Shown: positions 15,986-25,666, counted from the first letter of the stretch. The stretch is 35,346 nucleotides of DNA from Clostridia bacterium (GCA_017552615.1 JAFZPI010000013.1:1-35346); one strand, 5' to 3'. The notes: generated by a model not told the origin, from the sequence alone. Numbers and translations are program-made.

Positions 15986-18235
15986 ATGGATTTAAGTATG
16001 CTCAATCCGCAGCAGCGCCTTGCAGCCACAACGTTGGAAGGCCCTGTGCTCATTTTGGCGGGCGCCGGAAGCGGGAAGACCCGCGCGCTGACCTACCGGG
16101 CGGCAAACCTGATGGACAGCGGGGTCGCTCCCTGGCACATACTCTGCCTGACATTTACGAACAAGGCCGCGCGGGAGATGAAGCAGCGCATCACAGCGCT
16201 GGTCGGCGATTCGGCGGAGGACGCCTGGATCTCCACGTTCCACTCCTCCTGTGCGCGGATATTGCGCCGCGATATCGAAAAGCTCGGCTATAGCCGCTCT
16301 TTTGCCATTTATGACGACGAAGACCAGAACGCGGTCGTCAAAGAGATCTTGAAACAGCAGAATATCGATGAGAAGATCCTCCCTCCGCGGGAGATTCGCT
16401 CGAAGATTTCAGATGCGAAGAACAAGCTGTGGACGCCGGACGAGTGGTTCGCGAAGAGCGACCGGGATTACCGGTGCCAGATGATCCATGATGCCTTTGT
16501 CGCCTATGAAAAGCGCTTGAAGGAACTCAACGCCCTTGACTTCGACGATCTGCTCCTACGGACGCTCGAGCTCTTCGCACAGCATCCGCCGGTGCTGCAG
16601 AGCTACCGCGAGCGCTTCCGCTATGTGATGGTCGACGAGTACCAGGACACCAACTACGCGCAGTACATGCTCGTGAAGATCCTGACCGCCGAGAGCCGGA
16701 ACCTCTGCGTCGTAGGCGACGACGATCAATCGATCTATGGGTGGCGCGGGGCTGATATCCGTAACATCCTCGACTTTGAGAAAGACTTCCCCGAAACCAC
16801 GGTCATCAAGCTCGAACAGAACTACCGCTCGACCGCGAACATCCTCGACGCGGCCAACCAGGTCATCGCGCACAACGAAGGCCGCAAGGAGAAACATCTG
16901 TGGACTGAGGCTGAAGAGGGCGAACCCATCTCCGTCTACTGCGCGGACAACGAGCGCGGCGAAGCCGGCTGGGTCGTGAGCCGCATCAAGCTCTTCCACC
17001 GGCAAGGCGTGCCCTATAACCAGATGGCGATCCTCTACCGCGTCAACGCGCAGAGCCGCGTGCTGGAAGAAATGCTCATGGCCTCCGTGGAGCCCAAGAT
17101 CCCCTACCGGGTCTTCGGCGGGATGCGCTTCTACGAGCGGCGCGAGATCCGCGACATCGTGGCCTATCTCCGCGTGCTCGAAAACCCGGCCGACGACATG
17201 GCCTTGCAACGCATCATCAATGTGCCGAAGCGCGCCATCGGCGACAGCACCGTCCAGGAGCTGATTCGCCACGCGCGGGAGATGGAGGTTCCCCTTTTCT
17301 CCACGCTGACCCTGCTCCCCGACTCCCTTTCCTCCCGCCCGCGCAAGTGCGTCTCGGATTTCGCCGCACTGATGGCCCAGCTCCTGGTCCTCAAGGACAG
17401 CATGGGGCTGACGGACTTTGTCGAGGAGCTCATCAAACGCACCGGCCTGCAGGCGCAGTACGAGGTAGAGACCTCGGAGGAAGCCCAGTCCCGCGTCGAG
17501 AACATCCGCGAGTTCGTGGGCGGTGTCCATGAATTTGAGCTTGCAAATCCAGAAGGAAAACTTGCGGATTACCTGGAGAACATCTCCCTGGTCACGGATA
17601 CCGACAGTCTCTCCGAAGAAGGCGGTTACGTGACCCTGATGACCCTGCACTCCGCCAAGGGCCTGGAATTCGACACCGTGTTCATCACCGGCATGGAAGA
17701 CGGACTCTTCCCCTCCAACCGTTCCCTGCTGGACGATACGCGACTGGAGGAGGAACGCAGGCTGTGCTATGTGGGCATCACGCGTGCCCGGCGCAAGCTC
17801 CTGCTCACCCGCGCGCACCAGCGCACGATCTACAACACCCCGAATTTCAACACCGCCAGCCGCTTCCTCGAGGAGATCCCGAAACGGCTCACGAAGGACG
17901 AGAGTGCCGTGCGCGACCGTGCCTTCCGTGACATGCCCCCGCCCCCGCGGATCCAGCGTCCCGCCGCCGGCAAGACCGTCATCCGCCCGGGAGATCCCCT
18001 GAGCATCCCCGGCGTGCAGAAAGGCTTTGCCGCGTCCGCCGCCCGCGGGCTGGAAGCCAAGCCCCAGTTCAAGGCGGGCGACCGCGTCATCCATCGGAAG
18101 TTCGGAGAGGGCACGGTAACGGCCATCTCCGGCCAGGACATGGCGGCACGCATCAGGATTGACTTCATCGCGCTGGGCGAGAAGGAATTTGCCCTGTCCC
18201 TCGCGCCGATCGCGAAACTGGAGGACGAGACATGA
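15986..18235 (+). CDS. pcrA: ATP-dependent DNA helicase PcrA (UvrD/Rep family)
   Basis: SF1A 3'-5' helicase for repair, plasmid replication and removal of RecA or stalled RNA polymerase. The ATG at 15986 has GAGGG upstream and gives 749 residues beginning at the conserved LNPQQRLAA; in-frame ATGs further up lie in the palindromic repeat. Motifs in order: Walker A AGAGSGKT (Lys31), TFTNKAAREMKQR, VDEYQDTN (motif II), GDDDQSIYGWRGA (III), LEQNYRS (IV), VTLMTLHSAKGLEF (V) and EERRLCYVGITRAR (VI). The Tudor-like C-terminal domain FKAGDRVIHRKFGEGTV that binds RNA polymerase in B. subtilis PcrA is present. The stop overlaps the ligA start (ATGA). Confidence 0.97.
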   Translation: MDLSMLNPQQRLAATTLEGPVLILAGAGSGKTRALTYRAANLMDSGVAPWHILCLTFTNKAAREMKQRITALVGDSAEDAWISTFHSSCARILRRDIEKLGYSRSFAIYDDEDQNAVVKEILKQQNIDEKILPPREIRSKISDAKNKLWTPDEWFAKSDRDYRCQMIHDAFVAYEKRLKELNALDFDDLLLRTLELFAQHPPVLQSYRERFRYVMVDEYQDTNYAQYMLVKILTAESRNLCVVGDDDQSIYGWRGADIRNILDFEKDFPETTVIKLEQNYRSTANILDAANQVIAHNEGRKEKHLWTEAEEGEPISVYCADNERGEAGWVVSRIKLFHRQGVPYNQMAILYRVNAQSRVLEEMLMASVEPKIPYRVFGGMRFYERREIRDIVAYLRVLENPADDMALQRIINVPKRAIGDSTVQELIRHAREMEVPLFSTLTLLPDSLSSRPRKCVSDFAALMAQLLVLKDSMGLTDFVEELIKRTGLQAQYEVETSEEAQSRVENIREFVGGVHEFELANPEGKLADYLENISLVTDTDSLSEEGGYVTLMTLHSAKGLEFDTVFITGMEDGLFPSNRSLLDDTRLEEERRLCYVGITRARRKLLLTRAHQRTIYNTPNFNTASRFLEEIPKRLTKDESAVRDRAFRDMPPPPRIQRPAAGKTVIRPGDPLSIPGVQKGFAASAARGLEAKPQFKAGDRVIHRKFGEGTVTAISGQDMAARIRIDFIALGEKEFALSLAPIAKLEDET

Positions 18236-20196
18236 GTGACTGGCAAGCCAAAATGCGTCCCCTGGTAGACCGCCTGAACGAGGCCGCCTCCGCCTATTAC
18301 CAGCACGACGCGCCGATCATGTCGGACATGCAGTACGACGCCCTGTACGATGAGCTGCAGCGCATGGAGCGGGAGAGCGGCGAGATCCTCCCGAATTCCC
18401 CCAGCCACCGCGTCGGCGGAGAACCGCTCACGGCTTTCGAGCCCCACCGCCATATCACACGCCTCTGGAGCATGGACAAAGTCCAGTCCGAAGAGGCGCT
18501 CGAGGCCTGGATCGACCGCACGGAACGTCTGGCAGGCCGCACCGACCTCCAATACTACGTTGAGTACAAGTTCGATGGTCTGACCCTGAACCTGACGTAT
18601 CGCGACGGGCAGCTCGTCCAAGCCGCCACCCGCGGCAACGGCGAGGTCGGTGAGGCCATTCTCCCCCAGGCCAAGACCATTCGCAGCCTCCCCCTCTCGA
18701 TCCCCTACAAGGGGCTTCTCGAGATCCAGGGAGAGTGCATCATGCGCCTGAGCACCTTGGAAGCATATAACAAGGCTGCGTCCGAGCCCCTGAAGAACGC
18801 GCGGAATGCCGCGGCCGGGGCCTTGCGGAACCTTGACCCGGCCGTGACGGCGAAGCGCCGCCTCGACGCCTTTTTCTACCAGATCGGCACGATCGAGGAT
18901 CCGCCCTATGACAGCCAGCCGGGCATGCTGGACTTCATCCGGCAGAACGGTTTTCAGGTGAGCCCGTATCTCGGGACACCGCACAACAGGGAAGAACTCC
19001 TCGCCTGCATCCGCGAGATCGAAGCCAGCCGTCCTACCCTGGACTGGCTCATCGACGGCGCGGTGATCAAAGTCGGCGACTTTGCCCTGCGGGAACAGAT
19101 GGGCTTCACCGAGAAGTTCCCGCGCTGGGCTGTTGCTTATAAGTTCAAGGCCGAGGAGAGCGTCACCGTTCTCCGGAACGTGACCTGGGAGCTGGGCCGC
19201 ACCGGCAAGCTGACGCCGCTGGCACACCTGGACCCCGTGGATTTCTACGGTGTCACGGTCCGCAAAGCCACGCTGAACAACTGGGGCGACATCCTGCGCA
19301 AGCGGGTCGCCATCGGCGCTCCGGTCTGGATCCGCCGCTCCAACGACGTGATTCCGGAGATCCTCGGCCGCGTCGGCGAGCCCGAACCGGGTGAGACTCC
19401 GGTCGAACGCCCGACCGTATGCCCCGCCTGCGGTGCACCCCTCATCGAGCGCGGCGCCTATCTCTTCTGCCTGAACCGCCAGAGCTGCAAGCCCCAGGCC
19501 GTGGCGCGCATCGCGCACTTTGCCGGGCGGGAAGCCATGGACATCGACGGCCTGAGCGAAAAGACTGCCGACCAGTTCTACGACGCCCTCAGCGTCCGCG
19601 ACCCAGCGGACCTGTACCACCTGACCCGCGAGCAGATCCGCGGCGTGGAAGGCTTCCTTGACAAAAAGACCGACAACCTCCTCGCCGCCCTTGAAAAGAG
19701 CCGCGACTGCGCGCTCGACGCGTTCCTCTTCGCCCTCGGCATCCCCAATGTGGGCCGCAAGACCGCCCGCGACCTGGCAGGTGCCTTCGGGAACCTGGAG
19801 AAACTCAAGGCTGCCACAGAGGAACAGCTAACCGCCATCCCGGATGTCGGCGCGATCGTCGCGCAAAGCGTAACAGAGTTCTTCTCCTTTGAAGAGAACC
19901 TGACCATGATCGATCGCCTGCTGGCCGCCGGTGTCAAGCCCCGCGAGGCCCAGGCCGCGGCGGAAGGCCCGTTCACCGGCATGAGCATTGTCGTGACCGG
20001 CACCCTGCCGACCCTCTCGCGCAAGCAGGCCGAAGACCTGATCCGTGCCGTCGGCGGCACCGCGGCCTCCTCAGTCAGCAAAAAAACCGCCTTCGTCGTA
20101 GCAGGCGAAGCCGCCGGGAGCAAGCTGACCAAAGCCCAATCCCTCGGCATCGAAGTGATCGACGAAGCGGAACTCATTCACCGCGCCAACGCATAA
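18232..20196 (+). CDS. ligA: NAD-dependent DNA ligase LigA
   Basis: Seals nicks in replication and repair using NAD. 654 residues. Order of parts: N-terminal Ia domain with YYQHDAPIMSD and a Y.LY.EL segment; adenylation domain with the KFDG motif (adenylated Lys113); the OB fold; the zinc finger CPACGAPL...C...C (about residues 398-424); helix-hairpin-helix repeats (GIPNVGRKTARDLA and IPDVGAIVAQSV); and a C-terminal BRCT domain (GMSIVVTGTLPTLSRKQAEDLI). Start ATG overlaps the pcrA stop by four bases, so the two are translationally coupled. Confidence 0.98.
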   Translation: MSDWQAKMRPLVDRLNEAASAYYQHDAPIMSDMQYDALYDELQRMERESGEILPNSPSHRVGGEPLTAFEPHRHITRLWSMDKVQSEEALEAWIDRTERLAGRTDLQYYVEYKFDGLTLNLTYRDGQLVQAATRGNGEVGEAILPQAKTIRSLPLSIPYKGLLEIQGECIMRLSTLEAYNKAASEPLKNARNAAAGALRNLDPAVTAKRRLDAFFYQIGTIEDPPYDSQPGMLDFIRQNGFQVSPYLGTPHNREELLACIREIEASRPTLDWLIDGAVIKVGDFALREQMGFTEKFPRWAVAYKFKAEESVTVLRNVTWELGRTGKLTPLAHLDPVDFYGVTVRKATLNNWGDILRKRVAIGAPVWIRRSNDVIPEILGRVGEPEPGETPVERPTVCPACGAPLIERGAYLFCLNRQSCKPQAVARIAHFAGREAMDIDGLSEKTADQFYDALSVRDPADLYHLTREQIRGVEGFLDKKTDNLLAALEKSRDCALDAFLFALGIPNVGRKTARDLAGAFGNLEKLKAATEEQLTAIPDVGAIVAQSVTEFFSFEENLTMIDRLLAAGVKPREAQAAAEGPFTGMSIVVTGTLPTLSRKQAEDLIRAVGGTAASSVSKKTAFVVAGEAAGSKLTKAQSLGIEVIDEAELIHRANA

Positions 20197-20228
20197 CGAA
20201 ACGCAGAACGAACGGAAGCGAACGATTC

Positions 20229-21371
20229 TTGAAGACATGGATTGACATCGATCTGGACGCCCTGAAGCAGAACTACCGCACCGCCTGCTCCCTCACGCAG
20301 GCGAAAGTGACCTGCGTTCTAAAGGCCAACGCCTACGGCCACGGCGCGCTCCCCATCGCCCGTGCCCTGACAGAAGCCGGCTGCGCGTCCTTTGCGGTAA
20401 GCTGCGCCCGGGAGGCGCTCGAGCTACGCCGTGCCGGCATTCACGGCGAGATCCTCGTGATGACCTCTTCGGAATTAGATGAACTGCCGGAACTGATCCA
20501 AAGCGGCGTCACCCTGACAGCGGCATCCTTCGAGGATTTGAAAGCCGCAAATTATGCCGCAAGTTCCCTCCATGAAACCGCTGTCGTGCACATCAAACTC
20601 GACACCGGCTTCCACCGCCTCGGCTTCCCCTGTAATCCCGAAACAACCGGACAGCTTGGCCGTCTGCTTCCAACCCTCTCCAATATACGAGCTGACGGGA
20701 TCTACAGCCATCTCGGACTTGTCAACCGTGAACTGGACGAACGCCAATACGAGCGGTTCACAGCGATGATCGGGCAGTTGGAAGCTCTCGGTTTGTCCTT
20801 CCCGGACCGCCACCTGTGCGATTCCATCGGCCTCGTGCGCTATCCCGAATGGCACATGAGCCGGGTGCGGGTCGGGGCTTTCCTCTACGGAGTGCGACCT
20901 TCCGGCAGTGAATCCATGCCGTTTGACTGCCTCGAGACCGCTTGTCTCCGTGCAAAGGTCACCCGCGTGTCTCAAGTCCCAACAGGAGAGGCCATCGGGT
21001 ATGATGAGGCGCTAACCGAAACGCCCGTCCGCGTGGCCACGATTCAAGCAGGCTACGGGGACGGCTATCCCCGCTGTCTCTCCCATGGCCGCGGACAGGT
21101 GCTGATTCGTGGGAAGAGAGCACCGGTCATCGGGCTGATCTGCATGGACCAGATGATGGTCGACGTGACAAACATCCCGGACTGTACCGCTGGCGACACC
21201 GCGACCTTGCTTGGCGGCGGGATCGGGTACGGGGAGATCGCCGACTGGGCGCACACGAACCGCAACGAATGCCTCACCCTGCTCTCGCGCCGACCGGTGC
21301 GGGTTTATCATGAAGCGGGAAAGCCTGACCTCCTGTGGGACAGCCTGTCCGGAGAGGAGAAACCCTTATGA
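20229..21371 (+). CDS. alr: Alanine racemase
   Basis: PLP enzyme that makes D-alanine for peptidoglycan. 380 residues from a TTG start; GGAAG lies ten bases upstream and no ATG or GTG fits. The N-terminus KTWIDIDLDALKQNY matches the family start. The PLP lysine is in VLKANAYGHGA (Lys32). The second catalytic residue, a tyrosine, is in AGYGDGYPR (about Tyr276), and GLICMDQMMVDVT follows. The 3' end overlaps the M20 peptidase start by ATGA. The 32 bases before it are a purine-rich run of ACGAA-like repeats. Confidence 0.95.
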   Translation: MKTWIDIDLDALKQNYRTACSLTQAKVTCVLKANAYGHGALPIARALTEAGCASFAVSCAREALELRRAGIHGEILVMTSSELDELPELIQSGVTLTAASFEDLKAANYAASSLHETAVVHIKLDTGFHRLGFPCNPETTGQLGRLLPTLSNIRADGIYSHLGLVNRELDERQYERFTAMIGQLEALGLSFPDRHLCDSIGLVRYPEWHMSRVRVGAFLYGVRPSGSESMPFDCLETACLRAKVTRVSQVPTGEAIGYDEALTETPVRVATIQAGYGDGYPRCLSHGRGQVLIRGKRAPVIGLICMDQMMVDVTNIPDCTAGDTATLLGGGIGYGEIADWAHTNRNECLTLLSRRPVRVYHEAGKPDLLWDSLSGEEKPL

Positions 21372-22540
21372 ACATCCGAGAATCCGTCCGGGAGGTCATC
21401 CCGTATGCCATCGAAATGCGGCATGAGATTCACCGCCACCCGGAAGTCAGCGGCAGTGAGCGCGAAACCGCAGCCCGTATCCGGCGGGAACTGGAGGCTA
21501 TGGGCATCCCTGTCCGGACTTTTGACGGCTGCCATTCCCTGATGGGCACCCTGCGGAACGGTGAAGGTCCCTGCATCGCTGTCCGGGCGGAACTGGACGC
21601 CCTGCCGATTCAGGAAAATACCGGCCTGTCCTTTGCCTCCGAGACGCCCGGCGTGATGCACGCCTGCGGTCACGATGTCCACATGGCGCTGGCGCTGGCA
21701 TCGGCCAAGTGGTTTTCGACACATCCGGACGACTGGCACGGCACGATCAAGTTTCTTTTCGAAAGCGAAGAGGAAACCATCGGAGGCGGACAGAGGATGG
21801 TTGCCCAGGGCTGTATGGAAGACCCCAAAGTCGACTGCATCCTCGGTCAGCATGTGAACCCCAATTACCCGGTCAACAGCTTTTACAGCCGCTGCGGAGC
21901 GGTGAACGGGGCCAGCGACGACCTGAAGCTCACGGTTCATGGCACAGGCTGCCACGGGGCTTATCCTGAAAAAGGCGTGGATGCCATCGTCATCACGGCG
22001 CAGATCATTTCAGCTCTGCAGACGCTGGTCAGCCGGAACATCTCCCCGTTTGATCCTGTTGCCCTGACCTTCGGGACCGTACGGGGCGGCACCGTACAAA
22101 ACATTATCTGCGGCGAAGTGGAACTCACCGGCACGCTGCGCACGATCCGCCCGGAAACCCGCGCGCTGCTGAACCGCCGCCTGGTCGAGACAACGGAAGG
22201 CGTTGCCACGGCCATGGGCGGAAGCGCCGCCATGGTGATCGAACCCAGCTACGGCGCGGTGGTCAACGACCCGGACGCCTACCGGGTGGTCGAGGCATGC
22301 GCCAGGGAATTCCTCGGCGATGCGCTCATGGTGGAACAGCAGGCCCCGAGTCTCGGGGTGGAGAGCTTCTGCTACTTCCTAGACCACACGCCGGGCGTCT
22401 ACTACGATCTCGGTTGCGGGATCGGCACCGGCCTGCACACGCCGACCTTCCGGGTGGACGAGGATGTCATCGGGACCGGGGTTACCCTGCAGGTCATGGC
22501 AGTCCTGAAACTTCTCGAATTCGAGCAAGCAAAACGCTGA
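21368..22540 (+). CDS. M20D-family metallopeptidase / amidohydrolase
   Basis: Member of the zinc amidohydrolase group that includes hippurate hydrolase, N-acetyl-diaminopimelate deacetylase and indole-amino-acid hydrolases; the substrate cannot be read from sequence. 390 residues with the start at the ATG at 21368 (AGGAG eight bases upstream, ATGA overlap with alr). Family marks are MRHEIHRHPEVSG near the N-terminus, HACGHDVHMALAL (His98-His105), the catalytic glutamate pair in ESEEET, GQHVNP, and the dimerisation insert starting SDDLKLTVHGTGCHGAYPEKGVDA. The cluster with alr and an LD-carboxypeptidase suggests trimming of wall-derived or D-amino-acid peptides. Confidence 0.9.
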   Translation: MNIRESVREVIPYAIEMRHEIHRHPEVSGSERETAARIRRELEAMGIPVRTFDGCHSLMGTLRNGEGPCIAVRAELDALPIQENTGLSFASETPGVMHACGHDVHMALALASAKWFSTHPDDWHGTIKFLFESEEETIGGGQRMVAQGCMEDPKVDCILGQHVNPNYPVNSFYSRCGAVNGASDDLKLTVHGTGCHGAYPEKGVDAIVITAQIISALQTLVSRNISPFDPVALTFGTVRGGTVQNIICGEVELTGTLRTIRPETRALLNRRLVETTEGVATAMGGSAAMVIEPSYGAVVNDPDAYRVVEACAREFLGDALMVEQQAPSLGVESFCYFLDHTPGVYYDLGCGIGTGLHTPTFRVDEDVIGTGVTLQVMAVLKLLEFEQAKR

Positions 22541-22555
22541 CTTTACGGAGGCTTC

Positions 22556-23479
22556 ATGAACATCATCTATCCAAAGCCCTTGAAAGCCGGGGATACCGTT
22601 GCCTTGATCGGGGTCTCCGGCTGTGTCCACCGCGAGGATGTGGACGGCTATGTGGCCGACGCCAAGGCCTGCCTTGAGTCCCTCGGCTTCCGCGTGAAAG
22701 TGGACGAGAGCTGTTCCAAACGCTACGGCTTCCTCTCCGGGACGGATGAAGAACGGGCCGCCGCATTGGAACGCGCCTTCTGTGACGCCGAAGTCGACGG
22801 TGTCTGGTGCATCAAGGGCGGCTACGGCTGCGCCCGGATGGTGGAGCTTGTGGATTGGGCAAAGATCGCCGCGCATCCGAAAGCATTTATCGGCTACAGC
22901 GACATTACCGTCCTGCACATCGCCCTGTACGAGCGCTGCCATTTGGCCACCTTTCACGGACCCATGCCAGGCAGCGGCATCACGGAACCCTGCCGGGAAA
23001 GCCTCCTTCACGCCATCAGCGGGAATCCTGACCGGGAGCTCATCAACCCGGACGGGTCCCCCCTGCGTCCCCTGCGGAGCGGGATCGCCGAAGGCGTCCT
23101 GGTCGGCGGGAACCTGAGCCTGCTGGCAGCCTCCTGCGGAACGCCGAACCAGCTGGACACAAAGGGCAAGCTCCTGTTCATCGAGGAAGTTGGCGAGTTC
23201 TCGTACCGGGTCGACGAGTTTCTGTGGCAGCTCGAGCACACCGGGATGTTCCAGAACTGCGCGGGTATCCTGCTCGGCGGCTTCACGGACTGCAACGAGG
23301 AGTACGACCACAGCCAGTGTTTCACCACGGATGAGATCCTGCAGCAGATGGCGGACCGGGTGAATGTCCCCGTCCTCGCCGGCCTGCAGGTCGGCCACAT
23401 GGACGACAAACTGACCCTGGCCTTCGGCCGCCGCTACCGCCTCGACGCGGACACCGGGCGGGTCACGCTGGCGGAATAA
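22556..23479 (+). CDS. ldcA: LD-carboxypeptidase (peptidase S66 family, LdcA/MccF type)
   Basis: S66 serine peptidases cut the L,D bond of murein tetrapeptides (LdcA) or inactivate microcin C-type peptides (MccF). 307 residues, typical length, no signal peptide, so cytoplasmic. The catalytic triad is visible: Ser115 in IGYSDIT, a glutamate at about 210-211 in LFIEEVGE, and His281 in VGHMDDKLTL. The substrate-pocket motif VWCIKGGYGCARM is also present. ACGGAGG lies four bases upstream of the ATG. It probably recycles cell wall peptides together with the preceding genes. Confidence 0.92.
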   Translation: MNIIYPKPLKAGDTVALIGVSGCVHREDVDGYVADAKACLESLGFRVKVDESCSKRYGFLSGTDEERAAALERAFCDAEVDGVWCIKGGYGCARMVELVDWAKIAAHPKAFIGYSDITVLHIALYERCHLATFHGPMPGSGITEPCRESLLHAISGNPDRELINPDGSPLRPLRSGIAEGVLVGGNLSLLAASCGTPNQLDTKGKLLFIEEVGEFSYRVDEFLWQLEHTGMFQNCAGILLGGFTDCNEEYDHSQCFTTDEILQQMADRVNVPVLAGLQVGHMDDKLTLAFGRRYRLDADTGRVTLAE

Positions 23480-23503
23480 TACTCATGAATCGAGGGAACC
23501 TGT

Positions 23504-24313
23504 ATGCGTTTTACCGTCATTGAAGAACTGATCACGCGTTTCCAAACGAATCCTGCAAACGCCCTGCTTTATTATCTGATTCTTTCGGTCGGCATCCTGA
23601 TCAGCCTGATCCTCCACGAGTGCGGTCATGGTATGGTCGCCTACTGGTGCGGCGACCCCACCGCCAAGATGATGGGCAGACTGACGCTGAACCCCGCCAA
23701 GCACCTCGATCCGCTGGGCACGATCTGCATGCTGTTCCTGCGCTTTGGCTGGGCCAAGCCCGTACCAATCAATCCGCGCAACTTCAAGCATTACCGCCGG
23801 GACTATGCTTTTGTCTCCCTGGCAGGCATCACCGTCAATCTGATCCTGTTCCTGCTGTTCACAGCGCTCTCCGTCCTGCTGAACCGTTACATATGGAATG
23901 ACAGGATCGACCCGGATTTCTTCTCTTATCTATATTTCATGCCGTATAACGCGGTCGCGACAGGGAACTTTGACATATCAACCTATTTTCTCACAAACCA
24001 GGCCATCAATATTCAAACCATCATGAATGTGCCTGCGCTGATGTATGTGCAGTTCTTCTTCCAGATCATGAGCGTCATGAACCTCTCCCTGGCTATCTTT
24101 AACCTTCTGCCTATCCCACCGCTCGACGGTTTCCGCGTGCTGGACGCCACCGTCCTGCGCGGACGCTTCCAGCTCACGCCGCAGGCATATCAGATTGTCC
24201 GGATCGTCATGATCGTGGTTCTCTTTTCCGGGATCGGTTCATGGCTTATCAATCTGATCTTCGAGCCCGTGTATTATGGTGTTCTCGATCTGTTCCTCTC
24301 CATCGGTTCCTGA
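23504..24313 (+). CDS. Site-2-protease-like M50 family membrane metalloprotease
   Basis: Multi-spanning protein of 269 residues. A first membrane helix carries the zinc motif HECGH (residues 38-42), and the second zinc ligand motif is NLLPIPPLDGFRV near residue 205. The GDPTAKMMGRLTLNPAKHLDPLGT segment after HExxH is typical of the M50B group near scpA in Firmicutes (YwhC-like). Four to six membrane helices are predicted. Its natural substrate is unknown. GAGGG seven bases before the ATG. The next gene is scpA, 9 bases away. Confidence 0.92.
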   Translation: MRFTVIEELITRFQTNPANALLYYLILSVGILISLILHECGHGMVAYWCGDPTAKMMGRLTLNPAKHLDPLGTICMLFLRFGWAKPVPINPRNFKHYRRDYAFVSLAGITVNLILFLLFTALSVLLNRYIWNDRIDPDFFSYLYFMPYNAVATGNFDISTYFLTNQAINIQTIMNVPALMYVQFFFQIMSVMNLSLAIFNLLPIPPLDGFRVLDATVLRGRFQLTPQAYQIVRIVMIVVLFSGIGSWLINLIFEPVYYGVLDLFLSIGS

Positions 24314-24322
24314 GGTACTCCC

Positions 24323-25084
24323 ATGGCCATGAACTTTCAGCTCAAGGACTTTGACGGGCCGCTGGATTTGCTCCTGCATCTGGTCACCAAAGCCCAGGTG
24401 GACATCCGGGATATCTTTGTCTCGGAGATCACCGATCAGTATATCGCTTTCGTCCACAGCGCACCGGACATGGACATGGACGACGCCAGCGAGTTCATCG
24501 TGATGGCGGCGACGCTCCTTGAGATCAAGAGCCGCGCCATGCTCCCCAAGCCCCCTGTCACCGAGGATGGTGAGGAGAGCCCGGAGGAGCAGCTCATCCG
24601 CCGCCTGGAAGAATACAAGCGCTATAAAGAATCCGCCATAGCCATGCAGGGTTTCGAGAACGCCGCAAAGGGCTTGTTCACCAAGCTGCCGGACGAATTC
24701 CCCCTGCCGCCGCCCGAAGTCGAACTGGTCGGGCTGACCCTGCAGGGGCTGGTGGACGCCTTTGCCCGGATCTGGGCACGAAAGCCGTCCGAAGATGAGA
24801 ACCCCGAAGCCAACCGTTACGCCGCGCGGGACATCCGCCGCGACGAGCACAGCGTCCAGGAGTGTATGCTGACCCTGATGCGGGGGATCCGCAAGAAAGG
24901 CTCCCTGCGCTTCGAGGATGCCTTCAGCCAGGCGCCGACCCGCGAGGAAGTCGTCACCCTGTTCCTGGCGCTCCTCGAACTCATGCGCCTGGGCCAGGCG
25001 AGGGCCGAACAGCAGGGCGTCCTGGGCGAAATCGTGCTGATGCCCGGCGAGGACCGCAGAAGGGAGACACCCGACCGTGAGTGA
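24323..25084 (+). CDS. scpA: Segregation and condensation protein A
   Basis: Kleisin subunit that bridges the SMC dimer in the bacterial condensin complex. 253 residues. It begins FQLKDFDGPLDLLLHLVTKAQVDI, the signature kleisin N-terminus, followed by FIVMAATLLEIKSRAMLP. An acidic linker follows, and the C-terminal winged helix spans about residues 170-245. The ATG at 24323 has GAGG seven bases upstream. The last bases overlap scpB by 8, an arrangement that supports balanced synthesis of the pair. Confidence 0.96.
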   Translation: MAMNFQLKDFDGPLDLLLHLVTKAQVDIRDIFVSEITDQYIAFVHSAPDMDMDDASEFIVMAATLLEIKSRAMLPKPPVTEDGEESPEEQLIRRLEEYKRYKESAIAMQGFENAAKGLFTKLPDEFPLPPPEVELVGLTLQGLVDAFARIWARKPSEDENPEANRYAARDIRRDEHSVQECMLTLMRGIRKKGSLRFEDAFSQAPTREEVVTLFLALLELMRLGQARAEQQGVLGEIVLMPGEDRRRETPDRE

Positions 25085-25652
25085 GACCGAAAACTATGAG
25101 GGCACCCTGAAGGGCCGCATCGAGGCCGTGCTCTACGTAGCCGGGGAACCGATCCTGACAGACGACCTGGCCCGGGCACTTTCCGTGCCCCGCAAGGAGC
25201 TGGACACCGCCCTGAAAGAGCTGCGGGATGAGTATGATTTCCAGCAGCGGGGCTGGATCCTCCGCCTCTTCGGCAGCCATGTCCAGCTGGCTACACGGCC
25301 GCTCTACGCCGAGGATGTCGTCCGCCTGCTGCAGCCCGTCCAACGGCAGAGCCTCAGCCAGGCGATCATGGAGACCCTGGCAGTCGTCGCCTACCGCCAG
25401 CCGGTCACGAAAGCCGAGATCGAGCAGATCCGCGGGGTCAAGTGCGACTACTCCGTCCAGTCCCTGACAAACAAAGGCCTGATCCGCGAAGTCGGCCGCA
25501 AAGACACTGTCGGCCACCCGATCCTTTACGGCACCACTGACAGCTTCCTGAGCCACTTCGGCATCAGTTCCCTCGAAGACCTCCCGCCCCTCCCCGAACC
25601 GGCAACGGAGGACGCCCCCGTCGACGACGAGGGCGGCGAACTGATCCCCTGA
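25077..25652 (+). CDS. scpB: Segregation and condensation protein B
   Basis: Winged-helix partner that dimerises on ScpA in the SMC condensin. 191 residues from a GTG start with AAGGGAG ten bases upstream, inside the scpA 3' end. Conserved stretches: GRIEAVLYVAGEPI at the N-terminus, QLATRPLYAEDV, LSQAIMETLAVVAYRQPVTKAEIEQIRGV, and IREVGRKDTVGHPILYGTT. The acidic C-terminal tail is common in the family. Confidence 0.97.
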   Translation: MSETENYEGTLKGRIEAVLYVAGEPILTDDLARALSVPRKELDTALKELRDEYDFQQRGWILRLFGSHVQLATRPLYAEDVVRLLQPVQRQSLSQAIMETLAVVAYRQPVTKAEIEQIRGVKCDYSVQSLTNKGLIREVGRKDTVGHPILYGTTDSFLSHFGISSLEDLPPLPEPATEDAPVDDEGGELIP

Positions 25653-25666
25653 ACCAAGGAGCGCTT

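Noticed and set aside
17830-19620. 596-codon open frame opposite pcrA and ligA
   Set aside because: It lies across two certain genes on the other strand and shows no recognisable motif.
20195-20228. ACGAA-rich run before alanine racemase as a regulatory repeat
   Set aside because: Copies are imperfect and too short to separate from a purine-rich leader.
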